Positions 28,761-39,360 of a stretch of 64,000 nucleotides of DNA are shown one piece after another. The first letter of the stretch is position 1. Each line of letters begins with the position of its first letter. This stretch comes from Achromobacter sp. AONIH1 (GTDB lineage Bacteria; Pseudomonadota; Gammaproteobacteria; Burkholderiales; Burkholderiaceae_B), in assembly GCF_002902905.1 (NCBI RefSeq), contig NZ_CP026124.1, positions 3,968,001 to 4,032,000 on the forward strand. The letters run 5' to 3'. The notes under the pieces were generated by a model that saw only the letters and a list, made by a program, of their open reading frames with translations, was not told the DNA's origin and did not search any database. Made by a program: the position numbers and the translations under genes.

Positions 28761-29542
28761 AACACATCAGTTCCCGCGACAACCCGGCCGTCAAGGCGCT
28801 GGTCAAGCTGGCCGGGCTGGCGGGGCGCCGTGGCGCGTCCGTCTTGCTGGACGGCGTGCATCTGTGCCGGGCCTGGCTGGACCATCATGGCCTGCCGGAG
28901 CAGGCGGTGTTCGATGCCGAGCGTCTGGACCAGCCCGAACTCGCGGCCCTGGCCGCCGCGCTGCCGTCCGAGCGCTGCCTGGCGCTGGACGCGCGCCTGA
29001 TGCAATCGCTGGCCAGCGTGGAGAGCGGGCAGGGCGTGGCCTTCGTGGTCGCGCCGCCGGCGCCGGCCTTGCCGGGTGCCGTGGACGAGAATTGCGTGCT
29101 GTTCGACCGCATCCAGGATCCGGGCAATGTCGGCACCTTGCTGCGCACCTGCGCGGCGGCCGGCGTCAAGCGCGTGTTCCTGGCCACCGGCACGGCCGCC
29201 GCCTGGTCGCCCAAGGTGCTGCGCAGCGGCCAGGGCGCGCATTTCGCGCTGGCGATTCATGAACACGTGGACCTGGCGGCCCTGCTGCCGCGCCTGCGCG
29301 CGCCGCTGGTGGCGACGGCGCTGGACGGCGCCAGCGACCTGTACCGCACCGCATTGCCGGCGCGCTGCGCCTGGGTGTTCGGACATGAAGGGCAGGGCGT
29401 GGACGCGGGCCTGCTGGCCGCCGCGGCCTTGAAGGTCCGCATCCCGCATGATGCGCAGGCGGTGGAATCGCTGAATGTCGGCGCCGCCGCCGCGATCTGT
29501 CTGTTCGAACAACGTCGTCAACATTGGGGAGCGGGCTCATGA
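28757..29542 (+). CDS. SPOUT-family RNA 2'-O-methyltransferase (TrmH/RlmB type)
   Basis: Methylates a ribose in rRNA or tRNA with S-adenosylmethionine. An N-terminal substrate-binding domain ([27 protein letters not shown]) leads into the SPOUT domain with [33 protein letters not shown] and [14 protein letters not shown]. These are the three knot motifs. 261 residues, normal. Which nucleotide is modified cannot be read from the sequence. Coupled by 4-bp overlaps to rnhB upstream and to the lipoprotein gene downstream. Confidence 0.9.
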   Translation: MKHISSRDNPAVKALVKLAGLAGRRGASVLLDGVHLCRAWLDHHGLPEQAVFDAERLDQPELAALAAALPSERCLALDARLMQSLASVESGQGVAFVVAPPAPALPGAVDENCVLFDRIQDPGNVGTLLRTCAAAGVKRVFLATGTAAAWSPKVLRSGQGAHFALAIHEHVDLAALLPRLRAPLVATALDGASDLYRTALPARCAWVFGHEGQGVDAGLLAAAALKVRIPHDAQAVESLNVGAAAAICLFEQRRQHWGAGS

Positions 29543-29958
29543 CGATACCGCGCATGTCATTCCTCTCATCCGGGCGCGCCTGGCGCGGCCTGGCCGGCGC
29601 CGCGGCGCTGGTTGTCCTGGGCGCGTGCGCGTCCGGCCCCGAGCGGGCGGTGCTGGTGCCAGTGGTGTCGGCGGACGCCGCCAACACCCAGGTGCTGTCG
29701 CGCGCCGTGACCGGCAAGCTGTCCGATGGTCAGGCCTTCAGGCTGGAAGATGCCTCGCAGTGGCGCAGGGTGGGGGCGCTGGTGCAGGGCGATGTCTATC
29801 GCCCGCTGGGCGCGCCGGTGGCGCTGGGCAAGGGCGCACGCTCGGAGGCCTATCTGGTGGCGTCATCCGGACGGTTGATCGGGTTCTATTTGCCGGCGGC
29901 CAGCATGTTCCTGCCGCTGTCCGAGTCGCAGGTGCTGCCGTTCTCGCAGCGCCTGTAG
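29539..29958 (+). CDS. Small lipoprotein of unknown function
   Basis: A 139-residue protein with a signal peptide and lipobox LGAC, giving the lipid-anchored Cys at about residue 30. The mature part has no motif I recognise; it is mixed charged and hydrophobic and ends SESQVLPFSQRL. ATG overlaps the methyltransferase stop (ATGA), so it is translated with it. The residue after the Cys is Ala, not Asp, which favours outer-membrane sorting by Lol rules. Function not known. Confidence 0.75.
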   Translation: MTIPRMSFLSSGRAWRGLAGAAALVVLGACASGPERAVLVPVVSADAANTQVLSRAVTGKLSDGQAFRLEDASQWRRVGALVQGDVYRPLGAPVALGKGARSEAYLVASSGRLIGFYLPAASMFLPLSESQVLPFSQRL

Positions 29959-30058
29959 GACGCGATTCGGCTGGCGTGGCGGGCCTGGCGGCCGTCTGGT
30001 CGAGCCGGCCCCGCCCGGCGGCGCCGGGCGTCCGGTGGCGTCGTCGCCGGCGTGGCGT

Positions 30059-30886
30059 TCAGGTCCGGTCCAGGCCCACTTCCTGCAGCACCGTGGTCGA
30101 GATTTCCTCGATGGACTTGGTGGTGGTCGACAGCCAGGAAATGCCCTCGCGCCGCATCATGCGCTCGGCCTCGGCGACTTCGTAACGGCATTGCTCCAGC
30201 TGCGCGTAGCGGCTGTTCGGACGGCGCTCGTTGCGCACCTCCGCCAGTCGCTCGGGCTGGATCGACAGGCCGAACAGCTTGGCGCGGTGGGGCGCGATGG
30301 TGGAGGGCAGCGTGCCGCGCTCGAAATCGTCCGGCGTGAGCGGGAAATTGGCCGCCTTGATCGCATATTGCATGGCCAGGTACAGGCTGGTCGGCGTCTT
30401 GCCGCAGCGGGACACGCCCACCAGGATCACGTCGGCCTGGTCCAGCTGGTTCACGAACTGCCCATCGTCATGCGCCAGGCTGAAGTTGATGGCGTCGATC
30501 CGGTTGCGGTATTTCTCGGAATTCGCCGCCATGTGGGACCGGCCGATGGAATGGCTGGATTTCAGTCCCAGCGCCTGCTCGATATGGCTGACGAAGGTGC
30601 CGAACAGGTCCAGGAAAACGCCGTTCGCCTGGCGAACACGGGCCAGGATATCCGGATTGACGAGGGTGCTGAACACAATGGGCGGGACCCCGGCTTCCAG
30701 GGCGCTGCGGTCGATGCGCTGAGCCACCTCGGCGGCTTTTTCCAGGGTGTCGACGTAGGGCAGTCGCACGGGCTTGAACTGGACCTCCTCGAATTGTGAC
30801 AGGACCGACTGGCTGAAGGTCTCGGCGGTGATGCCGGTGCTGTCAGAAACGATGTAGACGGTGCGTGCGATCGGGCTAGATGTCAT
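30059..30886 (-). CDS. ppsR: PEP synthase regulatory protein (kinase/pyrophosphorylase)
   Basis: Bifunctional DUF299 enzyme: ADP-dependent phosphorylation of PEP synthase on Thr, and its phosphate-dependent reversal. YIVSDSTGITAETFSQSVLS is the family start; ILVGVSRCGKTPTSLYLAMQ holds the P-loop. 275 residues. Divergent from ppsA, its target, across about 180 bp. The sequence ends with STTTKSIEEISTTVLQE, a conserved C-terminal helix. Confidence 0.96.
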   Translation of the reverse strand: MTSSPIARTVYIVSDSTGITAETFSQSVLSQFEEVQFKPVRLPYVDTLEKAAEVAQRIDRSALEAGVPPIVFSTLVNPDILARVRQANGVFLDLFGTFVSHIEQALGLKSSHSIGRSHMAANSEKYRNRIDAINFSLAHDDGQFVNQLDQADVILVGVSRCGKTPTSLYLAMQYAIKAANFPLTPDDFERGTLPSTIAPHRAKLFGLSIQPERLAEVRNERRPNSRYAQLEQCRYEVAEAERMMRREGISWLSTTTKSIEEISTTVLQEVGLDRT

Positions 30887-30933
30887 GTGTAAAAAATTCC
30901 AACCGGGCGGATGGCCGGCAGTGCTCCGAAGAG

Positions 30934-31066
30934 TACAATCAGGCCCCTATATGAGTCACCCCAAGGGCGGTCCAAGGCCAGTTTGGTCAGCGCGTGACGG
31001 CAAGGCGAAAGCGCCTTCCATGCATTGACCAAACTCGCTTTCATTCCATTGTAAAAGGTGACTTCA
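30934..31066 (+). promoter_or_regulatory. ppsA promoter candidate and structured leader
   Basis: TACAAT (30934-30939) is a plausible -10, so transcription would begin near 30946 and leave a leader of about 120 nt. In it AGTTTGGTCA (30980-30989) and TGACCAAACT (31026-31035) form a perfect 10-bp inverted repeat enclosing a second hairpin, AAGGCG/CGCCTT at 31002-31017. The ribosome site AAAGGTGA follows the outer stem. This could be a leader RNA switch, or a DNA operator for the divergent pair. Confidence 0.5.
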
Positions 31067-33433
<2,367 letters not shown>

Positions 33434-33451
33434 TCGGCCGCGCTTGGCCTG

Positions 33452-33489
33452 AAAAACCCCCGCTTCCGCAAGGGCGCGGGGGTTTTTTT
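33452..33489. terminator. Bidirectional Rho-independent terminator between ppsA and the MFS gene
   Basis: AAAAACCCCCGC and GCGCGGGGGTTTTTTT form a strong stem around a loop of about ten bases. T runs on both strands suit the two convergent genes, whose 3' ends flank it. Confidence 0.95.
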
Positions 33490-35036
33490 CATTGCACGCT
33501 GGACCCCGCGCCGGTCCGGCGCGCCGCGCGTGGCACGCCGAACACCAGCAAGCTGCCCAGCGCGAACAGCCAGACGCTGACCCCGCCATACAGCATCACC
33601 CAGCCGAAACCGTGGGCCAGCGCTTGCCTGGCCGTTTCGGCGGGAACGGTCCACGCGGCCGCGCCCTGTCCGATCGTCGGGGCCGTTCCCGTGGTCAGCT
33701 GTTCGGCCAGCGAGCGGAGCTGGGCGGCATCGATCGCCGGTGGGAGCTGCCTGCGCAGGAACGAGGCGATGCCTTCCACCAGGATGAAGCCCATCACGGC
33801 GATGTTCAGCGCCAGGCTGATGAAGCGCGCGCTGGTGTCGATGCCGGACGCCATACCGGCGCGCCCCGTTGGCACCGAGCCGGTGGTGGTGTTGGTCACG
33901 GGCGTATTGGTCACGCCCAGGCCGATGCTGGCGAGCAGGCAGCCGGGGAGCATCGTCAGCCAGCTGGCCTGCTGGACGCCGCTGCCCCAGGCCATTAGGA
34001 AGCACCCCGCGCCGATGGCGAACAGGCCGGCGGGAATCACGGCCTCCGCCCGGTAGCGCAACGCCAGGCGTTCGCCGAGCGGCGGCAGTATCAGCGTCGG
34101 CAAGGTATAGGCCAACAGCGACAGCCCGGTCGCCAGGCTGGCATAGCCCAGCCCGTGCTGGAAATACAAGGGCAGGTAGATCATGATCGGCCAGAAGCTG
34201 AAGTTCATGCCCATCGACCCAAGCAGCGCGCCGGAGAAGCGGCGGATGCGGAATACCGAGAAATCGAACAGCGGATCGACGGCCCGCCGTTGCGCCGCGG
34301 CGAAGATGATGAAACCGCCCGCGGCGGCGAGCAAGCTGGCCAGCGAGGGCAGGCTGGCAAAGCCCGCCACCGGCCCTTGCGTGATGAACCAGGCCAGGCC
34401 GAACACCGCGACCGAGAGCGAGACGATGCCCGCCCAGTCTAGCCGGCGGTGTTGCGGGTCGCGCGATTCGTCCACGCCGGCCGCCGCCAGGCCGAAGGCC
34501 GCCACCGCGATGGGAACATGCACCAGGAACACCCACTGCCAGCTGGACAGTGCCACGATGCCGGCGCCGATGATCGGGCCCAGGCCCAGGCCGATGCCAA
34601 AGACCACGCCCCAGGCGCCGAAGGCCTTGGCGCGCGCGGCGCTGTCGGCGAACTGATGCGACAGCACCGCCAGCTGGCAGACCAGCATGGCGCCGCCGGC
34701 CATGCCCTGAAGGAAGCGGCCCGCGATCAGCCAGGCGGAACTGCCTGCCAGGCCGCAGGCCAGGGAGGTGAGGCCAAACAGCACCAGGCAGAGCAGGAAT
34801 GCCCGTTTGCGCCCGTAGCGGTCGGCCAGCGCGCCCGCCGCCATCAGTACGGCGGCGCAGGCGATGGTGTAGGCGTTCATGATCCATTGCAGATCGCGAA
34901 AGCTGCTGCGCAGGACGGTTTCGAGGATGGGCAGGATTACCGGGACGCTGGAAATCTCCAGGCCGAACATCAGGCAGGCGAGGCAGGCGGCGGTAAGCGT
35001 GACCGTATTCTTGTGTGCAGGGGTTAGGGGCTTCAT
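33489..35036 (-). CDS. MFS drug:proton antiporter, 14-TM (DHA2) family
   Basis: Inner-membrane exporter of the EmrB/QacA type. The 515-residue length and about 14 hydrophobic helices fit DHA2. The loop 2-3 motif ADRYGRKRAFLL and the antiporter motif C-like stretch GVVFGIGLGLGPIIGAGIVA are present. The start at 35036 (MKPLTPAHKN) was chosen over an upstream extension into the regulatory region. No membrane-fusion partner is adjacent, so it may act alone. Divergent from a LysR gene, its likely regulator. Substrate unknown. Confidence 0.92.
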   Translation of the reverse strand: MKPLTPAHKNTVTLTAACLACLMFGLEISSVPVILPILETVLRSSFRDLQWIMNAYTIACAAVLMAAGALADRYGRKRAFLLCLVLFGLTSLACGLAGSSAWLIAGRFLQGMAGGAMLVCQLAVLSHQFADSAARAKAFGAWGVVFGIGLGLGPIIGAGIVALSSWQWVFLVHVPIAVAAFGLAAAGVDESRDPQHRRLDWAGIVSLSVAVFGLAWFITQGPVAGFASLPSLASLLAAAGGFIIFAAAQRRAVDPLFDFSVFRIRRFSGALLGSMGMNFSFWPIMIYLPLYFQHGLGYASLATGLSLLAYTLPTLILPPLGERLALRYRAEAVIPAGLFAIGAGCFLMAWGSGVQQASWLTMLPGCLLASIGLGVTNTPVTNTTTGSVPTGRAGMASGIDTSARFISLALNIAVMGFILVEGIASFLRRQLPPAIDAAQLRSLAEQLTTGTAPTIGQGAAAWTVPAETARQALAHGFGWVMLYGGVSVWLFALGSLLVFGVPRAARRTGAGSSVQ

Positions 35037-35160
35037 GGGTGTTTCCACAATCGGGTGGATCTTGCCGGCGCGCCGGGTGGTGCGCACGTCAGGTCCGGAC
35101 CCGGTCCGCGGATGCGCGGCGGACGGTTGGCGGGAATGCCATTGTGGAAAAAGACAAAAA

Positions 35161-35206
35161 ATGATGGAAATGATTTAATTTTGTTGGATTAATTAAATTT
35201 CATCAT
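35161..35206. promoter_or_regulatory. AT-rich dyad between the MFS and LysR genes
   Basis: ATGATGGAAATGATTTAATT (35161-35180) faces AATTAAATTTCATCAT (35191-35206); their outer ATGATG, AAAT and TTAATT blocks are complementary. The dyad ends three bases before the LysR start region and is much more AT-rich than its surroundings. LysR regulators bind such dyads (T-N11-A boxes) between divergent genes, so this is the likely autoregulatory site. Confidence 0.5.
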
Positions 35207-35208
35207 GA

Positions 35209-36075
35209 ATGATCGGCATGGACTACGACCCGGATCTTCTGCGCGCATTCATCGCGGTACATGAGACGGGCGGTTTCACGCGCGCCGGCAAGCGTCTGCA
35301 CCTGAGCCAATCAGCGGTCAGCCATCAAATCCGCAGGCTGGAAGAGCAGGCGGGAACCGCGCTGCTCAAGCGCACGACCCGCAGCCTGACCCTGACCGAG
35401 GACGGTGAGGAATTCCTGCGCCATGCCGAGCAGATCCTGCGGGCGCAGGATGCGCTGGCGATACGCTTTCAACGCTCCGCCGTGGCGGGCGCGGTGCGCT
35501 TCGGCGTTCCGGAAAGCTATGTGGGCGACCGCCTGCCGCCCATGCTGGCGCGCTTCTCGCGCCAGTTCCCCGCAGTGAGGCTGGACGCGACGGTGGACAC
35601 GTATCTGACCTTGCGCGACCAGATAGACGCCGGCCTGCTGGACCTGGCGGTCACGCTGTCGCTCGACGAGGACCCGGCGTCGCCCCTGTTGCGCCGGACC
35701 CGGTTCGTGTGGGCGGCGGGGGCCGGGTTCGACGTGGCCGCGCATGCGCCGCTGCCCCTGGCCCTGGCCCCCAGACCCTGCCTGCACCGGGAGGTGGCGA
35801 CACGCGCGCTGGAGGAGGCGGGGCGTGAATGGCGGCTTGCCTTCACGTCGCTCAGTCAGCAAGGGCTGCGCGCGGCGGTGAAGGCCGGCCTGGCGATCAC
35901 CGCCATTCTTCAGGAAGACCTGGAACCGGGAATCGTGGAGATCGACGCCGAAGCCGGTTTGCCGCCCTTGCCGCAAGCCAGCTTCCGGTTGCTCTGGAGC
36001 GCGTCGGGAAGGACGCCCGCCGCGCAGGCGCTGGCGGGGCAGTTGATCGAGTCGTGCGATGCGGCTTCCGCATAG
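35209..36075 (+). CDS. LysR-family transcriptional regulator
   Basis: A 288-residue regulator with the N-terminal winged helix-turn-helix: LLRAFIAVHETGGFTRAGKR then LSQSAVSHQIRRLEEQ and LLKRTTRSLTLTEDGEEFL. The C-terminal periplasmic-binding-like domain (FGVPESYVGDRLPPMLARF onward) would bind an effector. Two ATG codons (35209 and 35218) are possible; the second gives the more usual MDYDPDLLRAF start. Divergent from the DHA2 exporter, which it most likely controls. Effector unknown. Confidence 0.93.
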   Translation: MIGMDYDPDLLRAFIAVHETGGFTRAGKRLHLSQSAVSHQIRRLEEQAGTALLKRTTRSLTLTEDGEEFLRHAEQILRAQDALAIRFQRSAVAGAVRFGVPESYVGDRLPPMLARFSRQFPAVRLDATVDTYLTLRDQIDAGLLDLAVTLSLDEDPASPLLRRTRFVWAAGAGFDVAAHAPLPLALAPRPCLHREVATRALEEAGREWRLAFTSLSQQGLRAAVKAGLAITAILQEDLEPGIVEIDAEAGLPPLPQASFRLLWSASGRTPAAQALAGQLIESCDAASA

Positions 36076-36109
36076 CGCGGCCGCCAACGCCGGGGCCGCG
36101 CGTCGACGT

Positions 36110-36745
36110 TCAAGCGCGGTGCGCCACGTCGGCGATATAGGCGCAGAACATGTCCGCCATGGCGTCCGCATAGGCGCCGATTTCCGCCTTGCTGCGCGCG
36201 TGGCCTGAAAAGACCTTGCCCACGGCGCTCAGGGTGGTGGATATCAAGCCGCCCACCAGGGCCAGGTCGGCCGGCGAGGCCTTGGGCATCACCTCGCGCA
36301 TGAAGGCGCGAAAGGTTTCCTCGCCCGCCGCCCGCGCTTCGCGGGCTTCCGGCGCGTCTCGGTAGAGCGGGGCGGCGTCGCTGAGCGCGACCCGCATCTC
36401 GGCTTCCTCGCACTCCGAGCGGACAAACGCATGCACCAGCGCCCGCAGCCGTTCCAGCGGCGGCCTGGCCTGGTCTTCCAGGATGCGGCTCAGCATTTCC
36501 TGCGTCTGGCGCCATTCATCGCTTTGCAAGCGGAACAGGATGGCGGCCTTGTTGGGAAAGTATTGGTAGACCGAACCGACGCTGACGCCGGCCTTTTCGG
36601 CCACGCGTGCCGTGGTGAAGCGGCCGGCGCCTTCCTGGGCCAAAACCTGAGTAGCGGCTTGCAGGATGGTGGCCACGAGCTCGGCCGAGCGCGCCTGCTT
36701 GGGCTGCTTTCTAGAGGAGATCTGCGGGGGATTGCTCTGGCTCAT
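36110..36745 (-). CDS. TetR-family transcriptional repressor
   Basis: A 211-residue regulator. The N-terminal helix-turn-helix runs from about residue 19 to 65: ATILQAATQVLAQEGAGRFT then RVAEKAGVSVGSVYQYFPNK. The C-terminal ligand and dimer domain is unlike any I can name. The start at 36745 follows the leader MSQSNPPQISSRKQPKQARS. Divergent from the MFS-RND efflux operon, with repeated TCGCAT half-sites between, so it probably represses that operon and itself until a drug binds. Confidence 0.93.
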   Translation of the reverse strand: MSQSNPPQISSRKQPKQARSAELVATILQAATQVLAQEGAGRFTTARVAEKAGVSVGSVYQYFPNKAAILFRLQSDEWRQTQEMLSRILEDQARPPLERLRALVHAFVRSECEEAEMRVALSDAAPLYRDAPEAREARAAGEETFRAFMREVMPKASPADLALVGGLISTTLSAVGKVFSGHARSKAEIGAYADAMADMFCAYIADVAHRA

Positions 36746-36769
36746 GGCGGCTGGGCGGGTCGAAAGAGA

Positions 36770-36829
36770 ATGCGAATAGAAAACGCGAAGGATTAGTCGC
36801 ATAATTTTAACGCGACGAATTATTCGCAT
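36770..36829. promoter_or_regulatory. Operator array between the TetR gene and the efflux operon
   Basis: ATGCGAATA (36770-36778) and TATTCGCAT (36821-36829) are a perfect 9-bp inverted pair. ATTAGTCGCAT (36792-36802) is a third copy of the half-site, and GCGACGAAT (36812-36820) a fourth in reverse, making GCGACGAATTATTCGC (36812-36827) almost palindromic. GTCGC...GCGAC spans 36796-36816. The region is AT-rich and sits where both promoters must lie. Confidence 0.65.
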
Positions 36830-36953
36830 TTTATCCCGATGACGGCGAAAAAGCGCATTCCAAGGAGACGAGGAAGACGCCCGCCAACCGACATCGAACG
36901 CCCCGGCGCCGACCGAAAACGGCCCGTGGCGCCGCTCTCTCCTGGACCCAATC

Positions 36954-38177
36954 ATGACAAAAGCACATACCCAGCACGCGTCGCCCTCGACGCTTGCGCC
37001 CCCCGTCACCAATGTGGTGATCAAGCTGCTGCCGCTCACGCTGGCGGTATTCATCGGCTTCCTGGTCATCGGCATGCAATTGCCCGTGCTGCCGCTGCAC
37101 CTGCACGACACCCTGGGCATGGACACGCTGGTGGTCGGCCTGGTGGTCGGCTCGCAGTTCGCCGCGGCCCTGCTGTCGCGCTCGTGGGCCGGCAACTACG
37201 CCGACATGCGCGGCGCCAAGCGCGCCGTGGTGGCGGGCTCGGTGGCCGCCGCCGCCTCGGGCCTGCTCTATCTGGCCTCGCTGGCCTTTCTTGACGCGCC
37301 GACCACGTCGGTGTGGATCCTGGTGGCCGGCCGCATCCTGCTGGCCATGGGCGAAAGCCTGATCGTCACCGGCGCGATGGGCTGGGGCATCGGCCTGGTC
37401 GGGCCGCAGAACGCCGGCAAGGTCATGGCCTGGAACGGCATCGCCATGTACGGCGCCTACGCGCTGGGCGCGCCCGCCGGCGTGGTCGTCAACGGCCTGT
37501 GGGGCTTCAACGGCATCTCGGTCGCCACGCTGTTCGTGCCCATGCTGGCGCTGGCCGTGGTGGCCGGCGTGCGCGGGATCGCTCCCACCAGCCAGCGGCG
37601 CACGCCGTTCTACAAGGTGCTGAGCGCCGTCTGGGCGCCCGGCATGGGCCTGGCCCTGTCCAGCGTCGGCTTTGGCGTCATCACCGCCTTCATCGCCCTG
37701 CTGTTCGCGGCCAAGGATTGGGGCAATGCCTCGCTGGCCTTCACCGCGTTCGGCGTGGCCTTCATCGGCGCCCGCCTGTTCTTCGGCCATCTGCCCGACA
37801 AGATCGGCGGCGCCAAGGTCGCGCTGGTGTGCGTGATCATCGAAGCGGCCGGCCAGCTGCTGATCTGGGGCGCGGACACGGCCGTCATGGCCTACATCGG
37901 CGCCGCGCTCACCGGCTTCGGCTACTCGCTGGCCTTCCCCGGCTTCGGCGTGGAAGCCGTGCGCCGCGCGCCGCCGCAGACCCGCAGCCTGGCAATGGGC
38001 GCCTACGTCGCGTTCCTGGACATGTCGCTGGGCATCACCAGCCCGTTGGCCGGCCTGCTGGCCGATGCCGGCGGCATCGCTTCGGTGTACCTGGCCGGCG
38101 CCACCGCCGTGGCCCTGTCCGTGGTCGTGGCCTTGAAGCTCTTGTTCGGCGCATCCAAGGGAAATCGTCATGCGTGA
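36954..38177 (+). CDS. MFS transporter of the YhhS/YfcJ type
   Basis: A 407-residue, 12-helix exporter. Typical family segments: PLTLAVFIGFLVIGMQLPVL in helix 1; WAGNYADMRGAKRAVVAG as loop 2-3 motif; GRILLAMGESLIVTGAMGWG in helix 4. Some relatives are annotated as arabinose efflux proteins, but substrate evidence is thin. It is the first gene of an operon with an RND pump; its end overlaps the adaptor start by 8 bp. Controlled with the rest by the divergent TetR gene, as inferred from position and operator. Confidence 0.9.
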   Translation: MTKAHTQHASPSTLAPPVTNVVIKLLPLTLAVFIGFLVIGMQLPVLPLHLHDTLGMDTLVVGLVVGSQFAAALLSRSWAGNYADMRGAKRAVVAGSVAAAASGLLYLASLAFLDAPTTSVWILVAGRILLAMGESLIVTGAMGWGIGLVGPQNAGKVMAWNGIAMYGAYALGAPAGVVVNGLWGFNGISVATLFVPMLALAVVAGVRGIAPTSQRRTPFYKVLSAVWAPGMGLALSSVGFGVITAFIALLFAAKDWGNASLAFTAFGVAFIGARLFFGHLPDKIGGAKVALVCVIIEAAGQLLIWGADTAVMAYIGAALTGFGYSLAFPGFGVEAVRRAPPQTRSLAMGAYVAFLDMSLGITSPLAGLLADAGGIASVYLAGATAVALSVVVALKLLFGASKGNRHA

Positions 38178-39360
38178 TACGAATACCTCCGCGGGCGGCC
38201 CCGGCATCCGCCTGCCCAAGGCGGGCAACCGGCGCACGGGCGTGATGCGCATCCGGCCCTTCGTCATCAGCCTGGTCGGTCTGGCGCTGGTGTCCGGCGG
38301 CTTGTACGGCTGGCGCGCCGCGCGGGCCGGCGTGGCCAAACCGGGGGAACGGCCGCCGTTCCTGGTCTCGGTTGTCCAGGCCGAGCCGCGCAGCGTCGCC
38401 GGTTCGTTGCGGGCGGTCGGCAGTCTGCAGGCCGTGCGCGAAGTCATGCTGGCGCCGGATACGGCGGGACGCGTGACCGCCATTCACTTCACGGCCGGGC
38501 AGACCGTCAAGGAAGGGGCCGCGCTGGTCCAGCTGTTCGACGCGCCCGAGCAGGCCGACCGCGCGGCCGCCTCGGCCAAGGCCGATTTCGCGCTGCTGCA
38601 ATTGCGGCGCTCGCAGGGATTGGCGCCCAGCGGCGCCGAGTCGCGCGAGGTGCTGGAGCAACGCAAGGCCGAGGCGGCCCAGGCCGTCGCCGCCGTCCGG
38701 CAACTGGATGCACGCATCGAGCAGAAGCGCGTCCAGGCGCCGTTCGCCGGCCAGATCGGCATCCGGCGCGTCAACGTGGGCCAGTACCTGAACGCGGGCG
38801 AACCCGTAGCCACGTTGACGCAGCTCGATCCGTTGTACGTGAACTTCACGCTGCCGCAGCAGGACCTGCCCAGGCTGGCGCCCGGCGCGACGGTGCAGGT
38901 GAGCGTGGACGCCGTGCCCGGCCGCGTGTTCGAGGCCAGGGTCAGCTCCATCGAGCCGCGCGTCGACAGCCAGACGCGCAACGCCACGGTGCAGGCCGTG
39001 CTGCCCAACCCCGACCACGTGCTGCAGTCGGGCATGTACGCCACGGCCGCGCTGGCGTTGCCCGCGACCGAGAGCGCGGTCGTGCTGCCGCTCACGGCGA
39101 TCCAGACCTCGGCTTCCGGCGACAGCGTGGTGCTGGTCCGCGACGCCAACGCGCAAGGCGTGGGCAAGGCCGTCGCGGTGCCGGTCACGACCGGTCGCCG
39201 GCTGGGCGAGGAGGTGCTGGTCACGCAAGGCATCCAGGCCGGCGACCTGGTGGTGACGGCAGGACAGAACCGCCTGCCGCCGGGCGCCGTCGTCAGGATC
39301 AAGGGCGCCGATGCCACGGCCAGTCCCGCGCCGGGCGCGGCAACGAGGAAGTCGCCATGA
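38170..39360 (+). CDS. RND efflux periplasmic adaptor (membrane fusion protein)
   Basis: Links the inner-membrane pump to the outer-membrane channel. A single membrane anchor lies at about residues 30-47, with no lipobox. After it come a barrel-sandwich (lipoyl) half, GRVTAIHFTAGQTVKEGAAL, then an alpha-hairpin, the second half VQAPFAGQIGIRRVNVGQYL, and beta-barrel and membrane-proximal domains. 396 residues. A second ATG at 38245 gives a shorter N-terminus that also fits. Overlaps its neighbours on both sides (8 and 4 bp), so the operon is tightly coupled. Confidence 0.93.
   Translation: MRDTNTSAGGPGIRLPKAGNRRTGVMRIRPFVISLVGLALVSGGLYGWRAARAGVAKPGERPPFLVSVVQAEPRSVAGSLRAVGSLQAVREVMLAPDTAGRVTAIHFTAGQTVKEGAALVQLFDAPEQADRAAASAKADFALLQLRRSQGLAPSGAESREVLEQRKAEAAQAVAAVRQLDARIEQKRVQAPFAGQIGIRRVNVGQYLNAGEPVATLTQLDPLYVNFTLPQQDLPRLAPGATVQVSVDAVPGRVFEARVSSIEPRVDSQTRNATVQAVLPNPDHVLQSGMYATAALALPATESAVVLPLTAIQTSASGDSVVLVRDANAQGVGKAVAVPVTTGRRLGEEVLVTQGIQAGDLVVTAGQNRLPPGAVVRIKGADATASPAPGAATRKSP

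Noticed and set aside
31025..31053. TTGACC and ATTGTA as the ppsA promoter
   Set aside because: Spacing is acceptable, but transcription would start at the ribosome site and leave no leader; TTGACC is also part of the inverted repeat.
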